From contig CANUCD010000011.1 in the NCBI GenBank assembly GCA_947856335.1, positions 1-16,182 on the forward strand: 16,182 nt of DNA, read 5' to 3'. Shown piece after piece: positions 1 through 8,568 of this stretch (the stretch's first letter is position 1; each line of letters opens with the position of its first letter). Both the position numbers and the translations under genes were made by a program. The notes beneath the pieces were generated by a model. That model saw only the letters and a program-made list of their open reading frames with translations, was not told where the DNA came from and did not search any database. The stretch is from an uncultured Bacilli bacterium. Its GTDB lineage: Bacteria; Bacillota_I; Bacilli_A; RF39; UBA660.

Positions 1-3000
1 TTAAGGTCTATATCAGGTACTTTATCAGCATTAAATCCAAGGAAAGTTGCAAATGGCATATCTTGACCATCTTTTGTTAGTAAATTGCCACATTTTGGAC
101 ATACTTTATCTGGTAAGTCAAACCCACTTTTGTATATTGAACCTAATGATACTTTATTTTCATCTTCAAAAGTACTATATTTACATTTTTTACAGCGATA
201 ATGAGGAGGAAGAGAGTTTACTTCGGTTATTCCCATCATCGTTGCAACAAAACTAGAACCAACTGAGCCACGAGAACCTACTAAAAAGCCATCATCATTA
301 CTTTTTTTAACTAGTTTTTGAGCAATTAAATAAATAACATCAAATCCTCCACCAATAATACCACCTAAAGATTTTTTGATATCTTTATCTATATCTATTA
401 GAGGATCTGTTTCTTTTTCTTTTCTAAGTTCTTCTTTTAGTTCTTCAGTTTCTTCTATCTTTATTTTTTCTTCTAATTCTTTTATTTTAGATTCATGTTC
501 TTCTTTTTTACTTATAGCAAGTTCTTCTTTAATAACCTTTTTTACTTCATCAAATCCTTTTAAAATAGTCTCATGAAGTAAACTAAAGGCTTTTTTTTCT
601 AATTCTTCGCCATCTAAATGTTCTACTCTCACTAGTCTTTTTTTAATACTTTCTAGGACACTATCACCATATAGTTCTTTTGATATACGCTCTTCTATAT
701 TTATGGGAAGTGGGTCTCCATACCAATCAGCAGCTTTTTCATATACCATTTTTGTAACTGTTTCAACAGAATTTTCAATCCGAGGAGAAAAAGGAACACC
801 TCCTGTTTGAATGATAACTTCTACTTCTTCAATCATATCTCTTATTTTATTGGTATTAGTAACAACTATTTCATAAGCAAGTTCTTCTCCTAAAAAAGCA
901 AATTCATCAAGCATTTCTCTAGTTGTACGAATATGCATTTCTGGAGTGTTTATTCCCCTTCTATTTAGAGGATGAAGTTTACCATTTGATTTTTGTGCAA
1001 TAATAATATCACGATATATTTTATCTTGGGCTGTTAGGTAGTGAGCATCACTGGTTGCTACTACAATCTTTCCTGCATCTTTAGCAACACGAATAATTTT
1101 TTTAATATGTTCTTTTAAATCTTCTTCTGTTTTAAAACCACTTGATTCTAACTCTAATAAATGCTTCATTGCACTAATGGGTTGAACTTCTATGTAATCA
1201 TAAAAACGCATTAAATTAGCAAGTTCTTCATCATCTTTTGTCTTTGCTTCTTCAAATATTTCCCCGTTGATACAGCCACTTCCAATTAAAAGACCATCTC
1301 TAAGTTTTTTTAATTCTCCTCTTGGAAGTTTGGGTTCACTATTTCTAAAAAGATAAGTGGTATTAGCATAGCTGATGATTTTAAATAAGTTTTTAAGACC
1401 AGTTTTGTTTTTTACCAGACAACATAAATGAAATGGGAAACTAAATTTAATTAACTCATTTATATCTACCGAATTAAAAAGTTTCGTTGTTGTTTCAATA
1501 TTTCTTGAATCTAGTTCTTCACACATCTTATGAAAAGCGTATGCTGTTGCCTCAGCATCATAATCTGCTCTATGATGAGCATCTTCATCCCATTCAATTT
1601 TATAACGTCTAGCAAGTGTTGTAAGTTTATGATTTGGCCATTCAGGATGAAGCATACGTGCCATACTCATAGTATCTAAGACTGTATTTGTAAATTCACC
1701 TAAACCATATTTATTACAAGCTTCACTAATAAAACTAATATCAAACTTAGCATTATGTGCAACCATTGGTAAATTTCCTGTCCACTTTAAAAATCTTTTC
1801 GTTACTTCTTCTTCATTATCATGACCCTTTAACATATCATCCGTAATACAAGTTAAGTCAACTATTTTCTTAGGTAGAGGACGGGCTGGGTCAATAAATT
1901 CATCAAAACGGTCTGTAACTTCTCCATTTTTAATTTTAACAGCTCCTATTTCAATCATTTGATCTGTTCCTACATATAAACCCGTTGTTTCTGTATCAAA
2001 TACAACATATTCTTGATTTAATAATGAATATTCTTTTAAATTGAAGATAAAATCTATATCGTCATTTACAATATTAAGTTCTGCTCCATATAAAACTTTA
2101 AATCTTTCATCTTTTTCTTTTCCTTTATTGATATCATTTACAGCATGAAATAAGTCTGGATATGCTTGAGTAGCGTTATGATCTGTTACAGCGATAGCTT
2201 TATGTCCTAGTTTTTTAGCAAATTTAACTAGTTTTGAAGCATCAATTACTCCATCCATTGTACTCATCATGGTATGAGTATGTAATTCTACTCTTTTTAC
2301 TTCTTCATCATCATGAATAACTAAATTTTTAGAAGCAATTAGTTCAATGTTTTGAATTTGTAAAACTAATTCGTGAGCATAATTATCAAATTCAACATTA
2401 CCAGAGAAGCGAAACCAATTTCCATTTTTTATTCCCTTTTTTATACCATCTTTTATAAGAGCAAATTCCTTTTTGTTTTTCTTAAATACTTTTGATAGAA
2501 TACTACTGGTATTATCACTAATTTTAAGAGTCATTATATTGATAGTATCTTTTTCTAATAATTCATCACCAAAAACATAGGCTTCTACTATTACATTTTC
2601 TGTAGCACTTAAAATATTTTCAAGAGCAATTATATTTCCATCTATGTGTTCTCCTAAAATAATATTAGGGTCTGTATTATGAGCGATAATAATTTCTTTG
2701 TTTTCTATTTTTTCGATATTTCTTACACTCATTGCTAAACACTTAGAATATGAATCAAAATCTATATTGCCATTTAGACGATACCACTCATCTTCTTTTA
2801 ATGATTCCTTTAAACTTAGATATTCTTCTTTATCTTTTAAAAATACTTTGGCTAAAATACTTTTAGAATTATCGTTTATACTTAAAGTTATAATATTGAT
2901 ATTTTCTCTTTCAAGTAATGATAAAGATTCAATATAACCCTCAACAGTTATATTTCTTCCAATATTTTTTATAGATTCTATTACTACGGGTTCTTTAGTG

Positions 3001-3578
3001 ATAGATTTGCCAAATATTATATTTCCAGGTTTAAATTCTTTTACTATTTTCTTTAACTCTATAGGAGCTTGTACTTCTTCTAATTCTTCCTTTACTTGAT
3101 TTCTTAATTCTTCGTTTAATCTAGTAGTAACAAAGTAATCTTTAAAACCATATAAAGAAAGCTCTTTTTTTATAGTATTTTCTTCTCTTTTAATGTTTTC
3201 TTCTTCAATGGGACTCATTACATCAAATATGATAATATCATCATCAATTTTGGGCATACATTCTTCTAAACTAATTAAAGATGGTTTTTTCGCAACTAGT
3301 TTTTTGATGATTTCCTCTACATATGAAAGACAATCTTCTTCTGTTAATTCATCATATTCTAAAGTAATTATACATGGGTATATACCATTTATTTTGTTTT
3401 TACACGCTTCTAATAATAAATCAATATCTTTTTTGGGTATAACTTTTTTGCCATGTAAATAAATGTTAAAAACTTCTTCTTTTTTGTTTAAAACAACTTT
3501 TTTTATTTCTAAGTCAGCAAATGTATCTTTTTCAGGCAGAAAATTGATACTTTTAAAAAAAGAAGATATATCATGCAT
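1..3578 (-). CDS. polC: DNA polymerase III PolC-type alpha subunit (3' end off the window)
   Basis: Replicative DNA polymerase of low-GC Gram-positives with built-in 3'-5' exonuclease. About 1192 codons are visible, running from the start into the palm motif ADKVPDIDL at the left edge; the rest of the catalytic domain is outside. Order seen: N-terminal domain (about 1-180); two tandem OB-fold units (about 183-300 and 302-412); first half of the split PHP domain with HTH at 433-435; DEDDh exonuclease with FDTETTG (D528, E530), HNAKFD and HHRADYDAEA; second PHP part; a charged helical insertion (about 964-1068); LVGSRGSVGSSF; and a CxxC...CxxC zinc motif in the last 60 residues. The start ATG is set by AGGTGA five bases upstream, and it overlaps the dnaE stop by 8 bases. 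From memory, B. subtilis PolC reaches the palm motif near residue 965, so this protein is about 220 residues longer there. Identity is certain; the expansions are discussed in the findings. Confidence 0.97.
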   Translation of the reverse strand, partial: MHDISSFFKSINFLPEKDTFADLEIKKVVLNKKEEVFNIYLHGKKVIPKKDIDLLLEACKNKINGIYPCIITLEYDELTEEDCLSYVEEIIKKLVAKKPSLISLEECMPKIDDDIIIFDVMSPIEEENIKREENTIKKELSLYGFKDYFVTTRLNEELRNQVKEELEEVQAPIELKKIVKEFKPGNIIFGKSITKEPVVIESIKNIGRNITVEGYIESLSLLERENINIITLSINDNSKSILAKVFLKDKEEYLSLKESLKEDEWYRLNGNIDFDSYSKCLAMSVRNIEKIENKEIIIAHNTDPNIILGEHIDGNIIALENILSATENVIVEAYVFGDELLEKDTINIMTLKISDNTSSILSKVFKKNKKEFALIKDGIKKGIKNGNWFRFSGNVEFDNYAHELVLQIQNIELIASKNLVIHDDEEVKRVELHTHTMMSTMDGVIDASKLVKFAKKLGHKAIAVTDHNATQAYPDLFHAVNDINKGKEKDERFKVLYGAELNIVNDDIDFIFNLKEYSLLNQEYVVFDTETTGLYVGTDQMIEIGAVKIKNGEVTDRFDEFIDPARPLPKKIVDLTCITDDMLKGHDNEEEVTKRFLKWTGNLPMVAHNAKFDISFISEACNKYGLGEFTNTVLDTMSMARMLHPEWPNHKLTTLARRYKIEWDEDAHHRADYDAEATAYAFHKMCEELDSRNIETTTKLFNSVDINELIKFSFPFHLCCLVKNKTGLKNLFKIISYANTTYLFRNSEPKLPRGELKKLRDGLLIGSGCINGEIFEEAKTKDDEELANLMRFYDYIEVQPISAMKHLLELESSGFKTEEDLKEHIKKIIRVAKDAGKIVVATSDAHYLTAQDKIYRDIIIAQKSNGKLHPLNRRGINTPEMHIRTTREMLDEFAFLGEELAYEIVVTNTNKIRDMIEEVEVIIQTGGVPFSPRIENSVETVTKMVYEKAADWYGDPLPINIEERISKELYGDSVLESIKKRLVRVEHLDGEELEKKAFSLLHETILKGFDEVKKVIKEELAISKKEEHESKIKELEEKIKIEETEELKEELRKEKETDPLIDIDKDIKKSLGGIIGGGFDVIYLIAQKLVKKSNDDGFLVGSRGSVGSSFVATMMGITEVNSLPPHYRCKKCKYSTFEDENKVSLGSIYKSGFDLPDKVCPKCGNLLTKDGQDMPFATFLGFNADKVPDIDL

Positions 3579-6480
3579 TATTATCACCTACTACTTTCTG
3601 TAAATTATAAACAATAATTTGATAACTATCAAATCTTTTCGTAACTTTACCATTTAAAACAAAAATATCATTTTTTTTCATATCATAAATAGTTGTATAA
3701 ACTTTAGGAAATAATATAAACTCAGCATTACCAGTTTCATCACTACCAGTAATAAAAGCCATTGTTTCTCCTTTTTTCGTTTTAATCGTTTTAATCTTAT
3801 CAATTAAGATAACACAACGAATTTGTTTATCAAAATATTGTTTTATGTTTTCTAATTTTATAATACTAGCATCTTGATATTTACTTGTTGGATGATTGCT
3901 CAAATAAAAACCATATGAGTTTAATTCTTTTTCTCTTAATTCTTCCTCTTTAAATTCTTCATAGTTTTCAATTAGAGGCCTCATAACAAAAGAAGCATCT
4001 AAATCTCCTACTAAGCCAGCATAGTTAATGGCACTATCTAGATTTTCAATCATAGTTCTTTTATTTAAACCAAAACAGTCTAAAGCTCCAGCATCTATTA
4101 AAGAGATAATGGTTTTTTTATTATTACTTTTGCCATAAATACGTGAGACAAAATCTAGATAATCAGTGTATTTGCCTTTATTTCTTTCTTCTAAAATAGC
4201 TTTTGTAGCAGTTGTACCGAGATTTTTTATTGTACTAAAGGGAAGCATTAAGTCTTTATTTAAGACTTTGTATGTATCTAGGGCTTCATTTATATTGGGT
4301 TTAAGTATTTTAATTCTTTTCTTTTTAGCTTCGTCAATGTATTCTTTGGTTTTAATTTCACTACCTAAACTCATATTTAATAAATTGGTAATAAAATAAA
4401 GAGGAAACTTTACTTTTAGATAAGCCATTTGATAACCAATTAAAGCATATGATACAGAATGAGCTTTATTAAAACCGTAGTTGGCAAATCTTAAGATTAA
4501 ATCATAGATATTTTCGGCAATATCTTTAGAATATCCTCTTAAAATAGCATTACTAATAAAGTGTTCTTTATCTTTTAATATTATATCTTCTTTCTTTTTA
4601 GACATGGCTCTTCTGATGTTATCTGCCTCAGAGGTCGCATATCCACCAACTTTGACAAGTATTTGCATAACTTGTTCTTGATAGACAATAATACCATAAG
4701 TTTCTTTTAAAATGGGTTCTAAATCAGGACATAGATATGTTACTTTTTCTTGTTTATTTTTTCTTCTTACAAATGTATCAATATTATTCATAGGTCCTGG
4801 TCTAAATAAAGCAACACTAGCGACTAAATCTGAAAAACAAGTTGGTTTTAATTTTTTCATGAGATTTTTCATACCAGAGCTTTCATACTGAAATATACCC
4901 TCAGTATCTGCATTACAAAATAATTCATATACAGAAGCATCATCTAATGGTATTTTGCTTAAGTCAATTGCTTCTTCCCTATTTTCTTTAATTAAATCTA
5001 ATACATTACTAATAATAGTTAAATTTCTTAAAGCTAGAAAGTCCATTTTTAATAAACCAAGAGCTTCTAAATATTCCATAGTAATACCTGTCATAAAAAT
5101 ACTGCCATTAAAACATAAAGGAATTACTTCATCTAGAGGAACGCTTGATATTACTACACCAGCAGCATGAGTTGAAATATGTCTTTTTAAGCCTTCTAAT
5201 TTTATACTAATTTCATATATTTTTTTTAAATTTGGATAAACAGAAAGATAATTTTTTATTTCGTTTTTTTCTAATTGTTCTTTTAATGAAGATTTAGTAT
5301 CAATTAGTAGAAGAAATTTGTCTAATAAAGTTGTATCAATACTAAAAATTCTTCCAATATCTCTTAAGACTTGTTTACTTGCCATTGTACCAAAAGTCAT
5401 GATGGGAGCAACATTTTTAGAACCATATTTTTCTCTTACATAATCAATTACTTGTCCTCTTTTGGTATATTCAAAATCAATATCAATATCTGGCATAGTA
5501 ACTCTATTGGGGTTTAAGAAACGTTCAAAAAGAAGATTGTATTTTAGGGGATCAACATTTGTAATACCAATTGAAAAACTTACTAGAGAACCTGCAGCAC
5601 TTCCTCTTCCTGGTCCTACTAAAATATGATTTTTCTTGGCAAATAAACAATAGTCATAAACAATCAAAAAGTAATCTACAAAACCCATTTTTTCTATTAC
5701 AGATAATTCATAGTTTAATCTTTCTTGATAAATAGAGGGTATTTTTCCTCCCAGTCTTTTTGTTAGTCCTTTTATAGCTAATTGTTTTAGATAAATAGTT
5801 GAATTTATTTCTTTATTAAAAACAGGGATGTAGTTTCCTTTATGTAAAATATCTAAATTGATATCTTCACTAAAATCGATAGTTGATTCTATATCTTCTT
5901 TATTTTTAATAAAATAAAGATATAGATTATCAAAATTTTCTTCTACTTCTTCTATTTTTATTCCTTTAAAAATAGCATCTAAGTACTTTAAATATATAGT
6001 ATCTTCTTTTACTAAACATCTAGCTTCTCTTATATAAACACATTTATCTGTTCTTAGAAGAGCATCTAGTTTTTCAGTATCATTTTGGTAGCTTAAATAA
6101 GCATTAGGATAACGATTTAATAAATCATAAGAGTTATATGGTAAAACTATTTTAATATCTTTTAAATAAGGAATAATATTTTCATGAGTTAATTTTTTTG
6201 TTTCTTTTAATGTATGTATTTTAAGTAAGTTTTGATAACCATTATTATTGATAGGATATAAATATAGAAAATAATCTTTAATATATATTTCAAGACCAAT
6301 AATGGGTTTTATACCATTTTTTTTCATCAACGTATAAAATGCCATAACTCCATATAAGTTATCATCACATATAGCACAGCTTGTGATATTATGTTCTTGT
6401 AAAAAGCTAAGCAATTTATCTATCTTAATTGTACTTTTTAGTAAACTATATTCTGTTTTAATTTTTAATGGTACAAACAT
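3571..6480 (-). CDS. dnaE: DNA polymerase III DnaE-type alpha subunit
   Basis: Second replicative polymerase; in Firmicutes it extends primers before PolC takes over. It has 969 residues, somewhat short for the family. An N-terminal PHP-like domain comes first, but the usual HxH metal motif reads KIK in LKIKTEYSLL (residues 5-14), so metal-dependent PHP activity is probably lost. The polymerase core is intact: GPGRGSAAGS (289-298), PDIDIDF (330-336, catalytic D331 and D333) and KMDFLALR (478-485, third Asp D480). A C-terminal OB-fold lies at about 885-960. The ATG is preceded by GGGGTGA four bases away and by an extended -10 promoter. It is the first gene of a dnaE-polC operon; its TGA stop lies inside the polC start (ATGCATGA). 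Identity is very secure. Confidence 0.96.
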   Translation of the reverse strand: MFVPLKIKTEYSLLKSTIKIDKLLSFLQEHNITSCAICDDNLYGVMAFYTLMKKNGIKPIIGLEIYIKDYFLYLYPINNNGYQNLLKIHTLKETKKLTHENIIPYLKDIKIVLPYNSYDLLNRYPNAYLSYQNDTEKLDALLRTDKCVYIREARCLVKEDTIYLKYLDAIFKGIKIEEVEENFDNLYLYFIKNKEDIESTIDFSEDINLDILHKGNYIPVFNKEINSTIYLKQLAIKGLTKRLGGKIPSIYQERLNYELSVIEKMGFVDYFLIVYDYCLFAKKNHILVGPGRGSAAGSLVSFSIGITNVDPLKYNLLFERFLNPNRVTMPDIDIDFEYTKRGQVIDYVREKYGSKNVAPIMTFGTMASKQVLRDIGRIFSIDTTLLDKFLLLIDTKSSLKEQLEKNEIKNYLSVYPNLKKIYEISIKLEGLKRHISTHAAGVVISSVPLDEVIPLCFNGSIFMTGITMEYLEALGLLKMDFLALRNLTIISNVLDLIKENREEAIDLSKIPLDDASVYELFCNADTEGIFQYESSGMKNLMKKLKPTCFSDLVASVALFRPGPMNNIDTFVRRKNKQEKVTYLCPDLEPILKETYGIIVYQEQVMQILVKVGGYATSEADNIRRAMSKKKEDIILKDKEHFISNAILRGYSKDIAENIYDLILRFANYGFNKAHSVSYALIGYQMAYLKVKFPLYFITNLLNMSLGSEIKTKEYIDEAKKKRIKILKPNINEALDTYKVLNKDLMLPFSTIKNLGTTATKAILEERNKGKYTDYLDFVSRIYGKSNNKKTIISLIDAGALDCFGLNKRTMIENLDSAINYAGLVGDLDASFVMRPLIENYEEFKEEELREKELNSYGFYLSNHPTSKYQDASIIKLENIKQYFDKQIRCVILIDKIKTIKTKKGETMAFITGSDETGNAEFILFPKVYTTIYDMKKNDIFVLNGKVTKRFDSYQIIVYNLQKVVGDNNA

Positions 6481-6500
6481 AATATCACCCCACTATAAAT

Positions 6501-6509
6501 ATTATAACA
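6501..6509 (-). promoter_or_regulatory. Extended -10 promoter of the dnaE-polC operon
   Basis: On the minus strand the site reads TGTTATAAT, a perfect TATAAT with an upstream TGn extension, about 20 bases before the dnaE ATG. The -35 zone falls in the T-tract of the pepT terminator and is poor, which suits an extended -10 promoter. Transcription would start near 6495, giving a leader that is little more than the ribosome binding site. Confidence 0.6.
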
Positions 6510-6521
6510 AATGTCTACATC

Positions 6522-6543
6522 AAAAAAAAGAGTTTATACTCTT
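6522..6543 (-). terminator. Rho-independent terminator after pepT
   Basis: Minus-strand hairpin AAGAGT-ATAA-ACTCTT (6-bp stem, 4-base loop) followed by a run of eight T. It starts 6 bases after the pepT stop codon and separates pepT from the dnaE promoter. Confidence 0.75.
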
Positions 6544-6548
6544 CTTAT

Positions 6549-7784
6549 TTATTTTTTAGGGGTTCTTACAAATTCTTTACTATTTCTTTTAGCATATCTT
6601 TTTACAATACCTATTAAAATTTCACTACTTTTTTCCATATCTTCTAATACAGCATATTCATAAATACTATGAAAATTATGTCCCCCTGTTCCTAGATTGG
6701 GACAAGCAAAACCTTTATGTGATAATTGAGCACCATCAGTTCCTCCTCTAATGGGTCTAGAAATAGGTTTAATATTCATACTTTCTATTACTTCTTTAGC
6801 ATTATCAATTAAATGCATATTTTCTTTTAAAGCTTCTTTCATATTTTGGTAAGAATCTTTTATCGTTAGTTTTATTTTAATAGAGAATTTTTCCTCTAAA
6901 ACTTTTATTATTTTTCTAAAAGTGCTTTTTCTATTTTCAAAGTTTTCTTGATTAAAATCTCTTATTATATAATGCATGATTGTATTATTTACATTACCAT
7001 TTACTTCTTCTAAGTGATAGTATCCCGTATATCCTTCAGTTGTTTCGGGTCTTTCGGGTGGAAGTGAATTGTTAATTAAAGTTGCAATATATAAAGAGTT
7101 AACTAATTTGTCTTTAGCATAACCATAATGGCAACTTATTCCCTCTATTTCAATGGTAATAGATGCCGCATTAAAATTTTCATAACAAACTTCTCCTAAA
7201 CTACTACCATCAACAGTATAACCAAAATGGGCAGGAAATTTACTTAAATCAAACTTGTCAATACTTTTTCCTATTTCTTCATCAGGAGTAAAAGCAACAT
7301 AAATATCACCATGATGATGCCTGGTATTTACAAAATATTCAAGCATATTCATAATTTCGGCAATACCAGCTTTATCATCTGCACCTAGCAAGGTATCACC
7401 ACTTGTTGTAATTAGGGTTTTTCCTTTATGATTTAATAAATCTGGATAATCTTTTACTCTTAAAATTTTATCACTATTTAATTTAACATCTAAGCCATTA
7501 TAATCATATATAATTTGAGGTTTTATATTATTTCCCTTAGCTTCCTCTGATGTATCTAGATGAGATATAAAGCCTATTTTAGGGCAAGAGCTATCTCCTT
7601 TTAAGAGAGCATATATATAACCATTTTCTGAATCATAAAAGGTCTCTAATCCTAAATAGTCTAATTCTAATAATAATTCCTTAGCTAGATTTAGTTGTAT
7701 CTTAGTACTTGGAGTTGTCTTACTTTTAGAATTAGATGTTGTATCAATTGCAATATATTTTAAAAATCGCTCTAATAAAGTCAT
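6549..7784 (-). CDS. pepT: Peptidase T, zinc tripeptide aminopeptidase
   Basis: Cytoplasmic M20-family aminopeptidase that removes N-terminal residues from tripeptides. At 411 residues it matches the usual PepT length. Metal and catalytic residues are in place: H75 and D77 in ISHLDTSEEA, D136 in LLGADDKAG, the glutamate pair E169-E170 in FTPDEEIG, D192 in YTVDGSSLGE, and H372 near the C-terminus in GTGGHNFHSIYE. The lid-domain segment reads GISCHYGYAKDK, keeping the conserved histidine. The start ATG has AAGGAG five bases upstream. The gene lies 36 bases after efp, with a weak terminator between them and no clear promoter of its own, so it probably depends partly on read-through. A separate terminator follows. 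Family assignment is secure; the tripeptide preference is taken from the family. Confidence 0.95.
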   Translation of the reverse strand: MTLLERFLKYIAIDTTSNSKSKTTPSTKIQLNLAKELLLELDYLGLETFYDSENGYIYALLKGDSSCPKIGFISHLDTSEEAKGNNIKPQIIYDYNGLDVKLNSDKILRVKDYPDLLNHKGKTLITTSGDTLLGADDKAGIAEIMNMLEYFVNTRHHHGDIYVAFTPDEEIGKSIDKFDLSKFPAHFGYTVDGSSLGEVCYENFNAASITIEIEGISCHYGYAKDKLVNSLYIATLINNSLPPERPETTEGYTGYYHLEEVNGNVNNTIMHYIIRDFNQENFENRKSTFRKIIKVLEEKFSIKIKLTIKDSYQNMKEALKENMHLIDNAKEVIESMNIKPISRPIRGGTDGAQLSHKGFACPNLGTGGHNFHSIYEYAVLEDMEKSSEILIGIVKRYAKRNSKEFVRTPKK

Positions 7785-7797
7785 TTTTTCTCCTTTT

Positions 7798-7825
7798 AAA
7801 AAAACTTAAATTATATAAATTTAAG
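7798..7825 (-). terminator. Rho-independent terminator (weak) between efp and pepT
   Basis: Minus-strand hairpin CTTAAAT-N7-ATTTAAG followed by seven T. The stem is almost entirely A/T and begins inside the efp stop codon. The pepT ribosome binding site (AAGGAG, 7790-7795) starts two bases after the T-tract, so this is probably a leaky terminator that lowers pepT expression. Confidence 0.6.
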
Positions 7826-8381
7826 CTCTTGATGAGTATTTACCATCTTTGGTAGATACAATAATTCTTTCACCAGTATTGATAAATAATGGAACTTTAA
7901 CAACATAACCTGTTTCAATTGTAGCATCTTTTTGAGCATTATTGGTTGTATTTCCTTTTACAGCAGGTTCTGTTTCGATTACTTCATATTCGACTTTTTC
8001 AGGAAGAGTAATTCCAAGTATTTCTCCCTCATAATAGTCTACTGTAATATCAAGTCCTTCTTTTATAAATTTTACTTGATCACCTAAAGTTTTAGTAGAT
8101 ATTTCTACTTGCTCATAAGTTTCATTATTCATAAATACATAATTATCGCCTGCTTGATATAAATATTGCATTGGCATTCTATCAATATGAGCTTTTTCAA
8201 TCTTTATATTAGTATTATAAGTATCTTCTGTAATAGAACCTGTTCTTAAATTACGAAGTTTCATTCTAACAAAAGCTGAACCTTTTCCAGGTTTTACATG
8301 TTGAAATTCAACAATTTGATATAAATTATTATCCATAATAATAGTCATACCATTTTTAATATCATTGATATTTATATTCAT
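7821..8381 (-). CDS. efp: Elongation factor P
   Basis: Binds ribosomes stalled on polyproline stretches and promotes peptide bond formation. With the start chosen here it has 186 residues, the normal EF-P length. The N-terminal KOW-like domain has the loop VKPGKGSAFVR, with K33 as the lysine that is modified in other bacteria; two OB domains follow, ending in VSTKDGKYSSRA. A longer open frame starts at 8414, but those 11 extra residues lack homology to EF-P and have no ribosome binding site, whereas GGAGTGAG sits just before the ATG at 8381. The upstream small reading frame ends inside this site, so the two may be translationally coupled. A hairpin terminator overlaps its stop codon. Confidence 0.95.
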   Translation of the reverse strand: MNININDIKNGMTIIMDNNLYQIVEFQHVKPGKGSAFVRMKLRNLRTGSITEDTYNTNIKIEKAHIDRMPMQYLYQAGDNYVFMNNETYEQVEISTKTLGDQVKFIKEGLDITVDYYEGEILGITLPEKVEYEVIETEPAVKGNTTNNAQKDATIETGYVVKVPLFINTGERIIVSTKDGKYSSRA

Positions 8382-8384
8382 TTT

Positions 8385-8392
8385 CTCACTCC
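8385..8392 (-). promoter_or_regulatory. Ribosome binding site that sets the efp start
   Basis: GGAGTGAG on the minus strand, three bases before the ATG at 8381. It also contains the TGA stop of the preceding small reading frame (8386-8388). It argues against the longer frame opening at 8414. Confidence 0.7.
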
Positions 8393-8550
8393 TCACTCTT
8401 TTTAAATATTCCAAATCTTTTCTTTTTCTTACGCGTCATTGGTTTAGTAGAAGCATTTACATTTATTTTATCTTTTTTTCTTCCATAAACAGCATATACG
8501 GGCGGATAATTTCTTACGACTGTCTTTTTTAAACTATATTTCTTTTTCAC
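8386..8550 (-). CDS. Small, very basic hypothetical protein between rpmG and efp
   Basis: A 54-codon frame opening with GTG directly after an in-frame TGA. I do not recognise the product. It begins VKKKYSLKKTVVRNYPPVYA, has a second basic cluster TRKKKKRFGIFKK and ends KSEE; there is no membrane segment, cysteine or signal peptide. The high lysine and arginine content would suit a nucleic-acid or ribosome-associated peptide, but that is a guess. It lies 18 bases after the rpmG stop, and its own TGA stop falls within the efp ribosome binding site, an arrangement typical of real operon genes. The ribosome binding site before the GTG is weak (AGTGG). Without it the rpmG-efp gap would be about 187 bases, unusually long for this window. 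Confidence 0.45.
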   Translation of the reverse strand: MKKKYSLKKTVVRNYPPVYAVYGRKKDKINVNASTKPMTRKKKKRFGIFKKSEE

Positions 8551-8568
8551 TCAAACCACTTTTCTATT

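Noticed and set aside
376..576. Open frames on the plus strand opposite polC (also at 47-256, 2698-2937 and 3193-3462)
   Set aside because: Low-complexity Ser/Phe/Ile-rich translations that mirror the Glu/Lys-rich polC codons; polC is unmistakable in the opposite frame.
4166..5170. Two plus-strand frames (4166-4399 and 4955-5170) inside dnaE
   Set aside because: They lie fully within conserved dnaE sequence, have no recognisable product, and are best explained as antisense shadows.
8382..8414. An 11-residue N-terminal extension of EF-P
   Set aside because: No family similarity, no ribosome binding site for it, and a good site precedes the ATG at 8381, which gives a normal-length EF-P.
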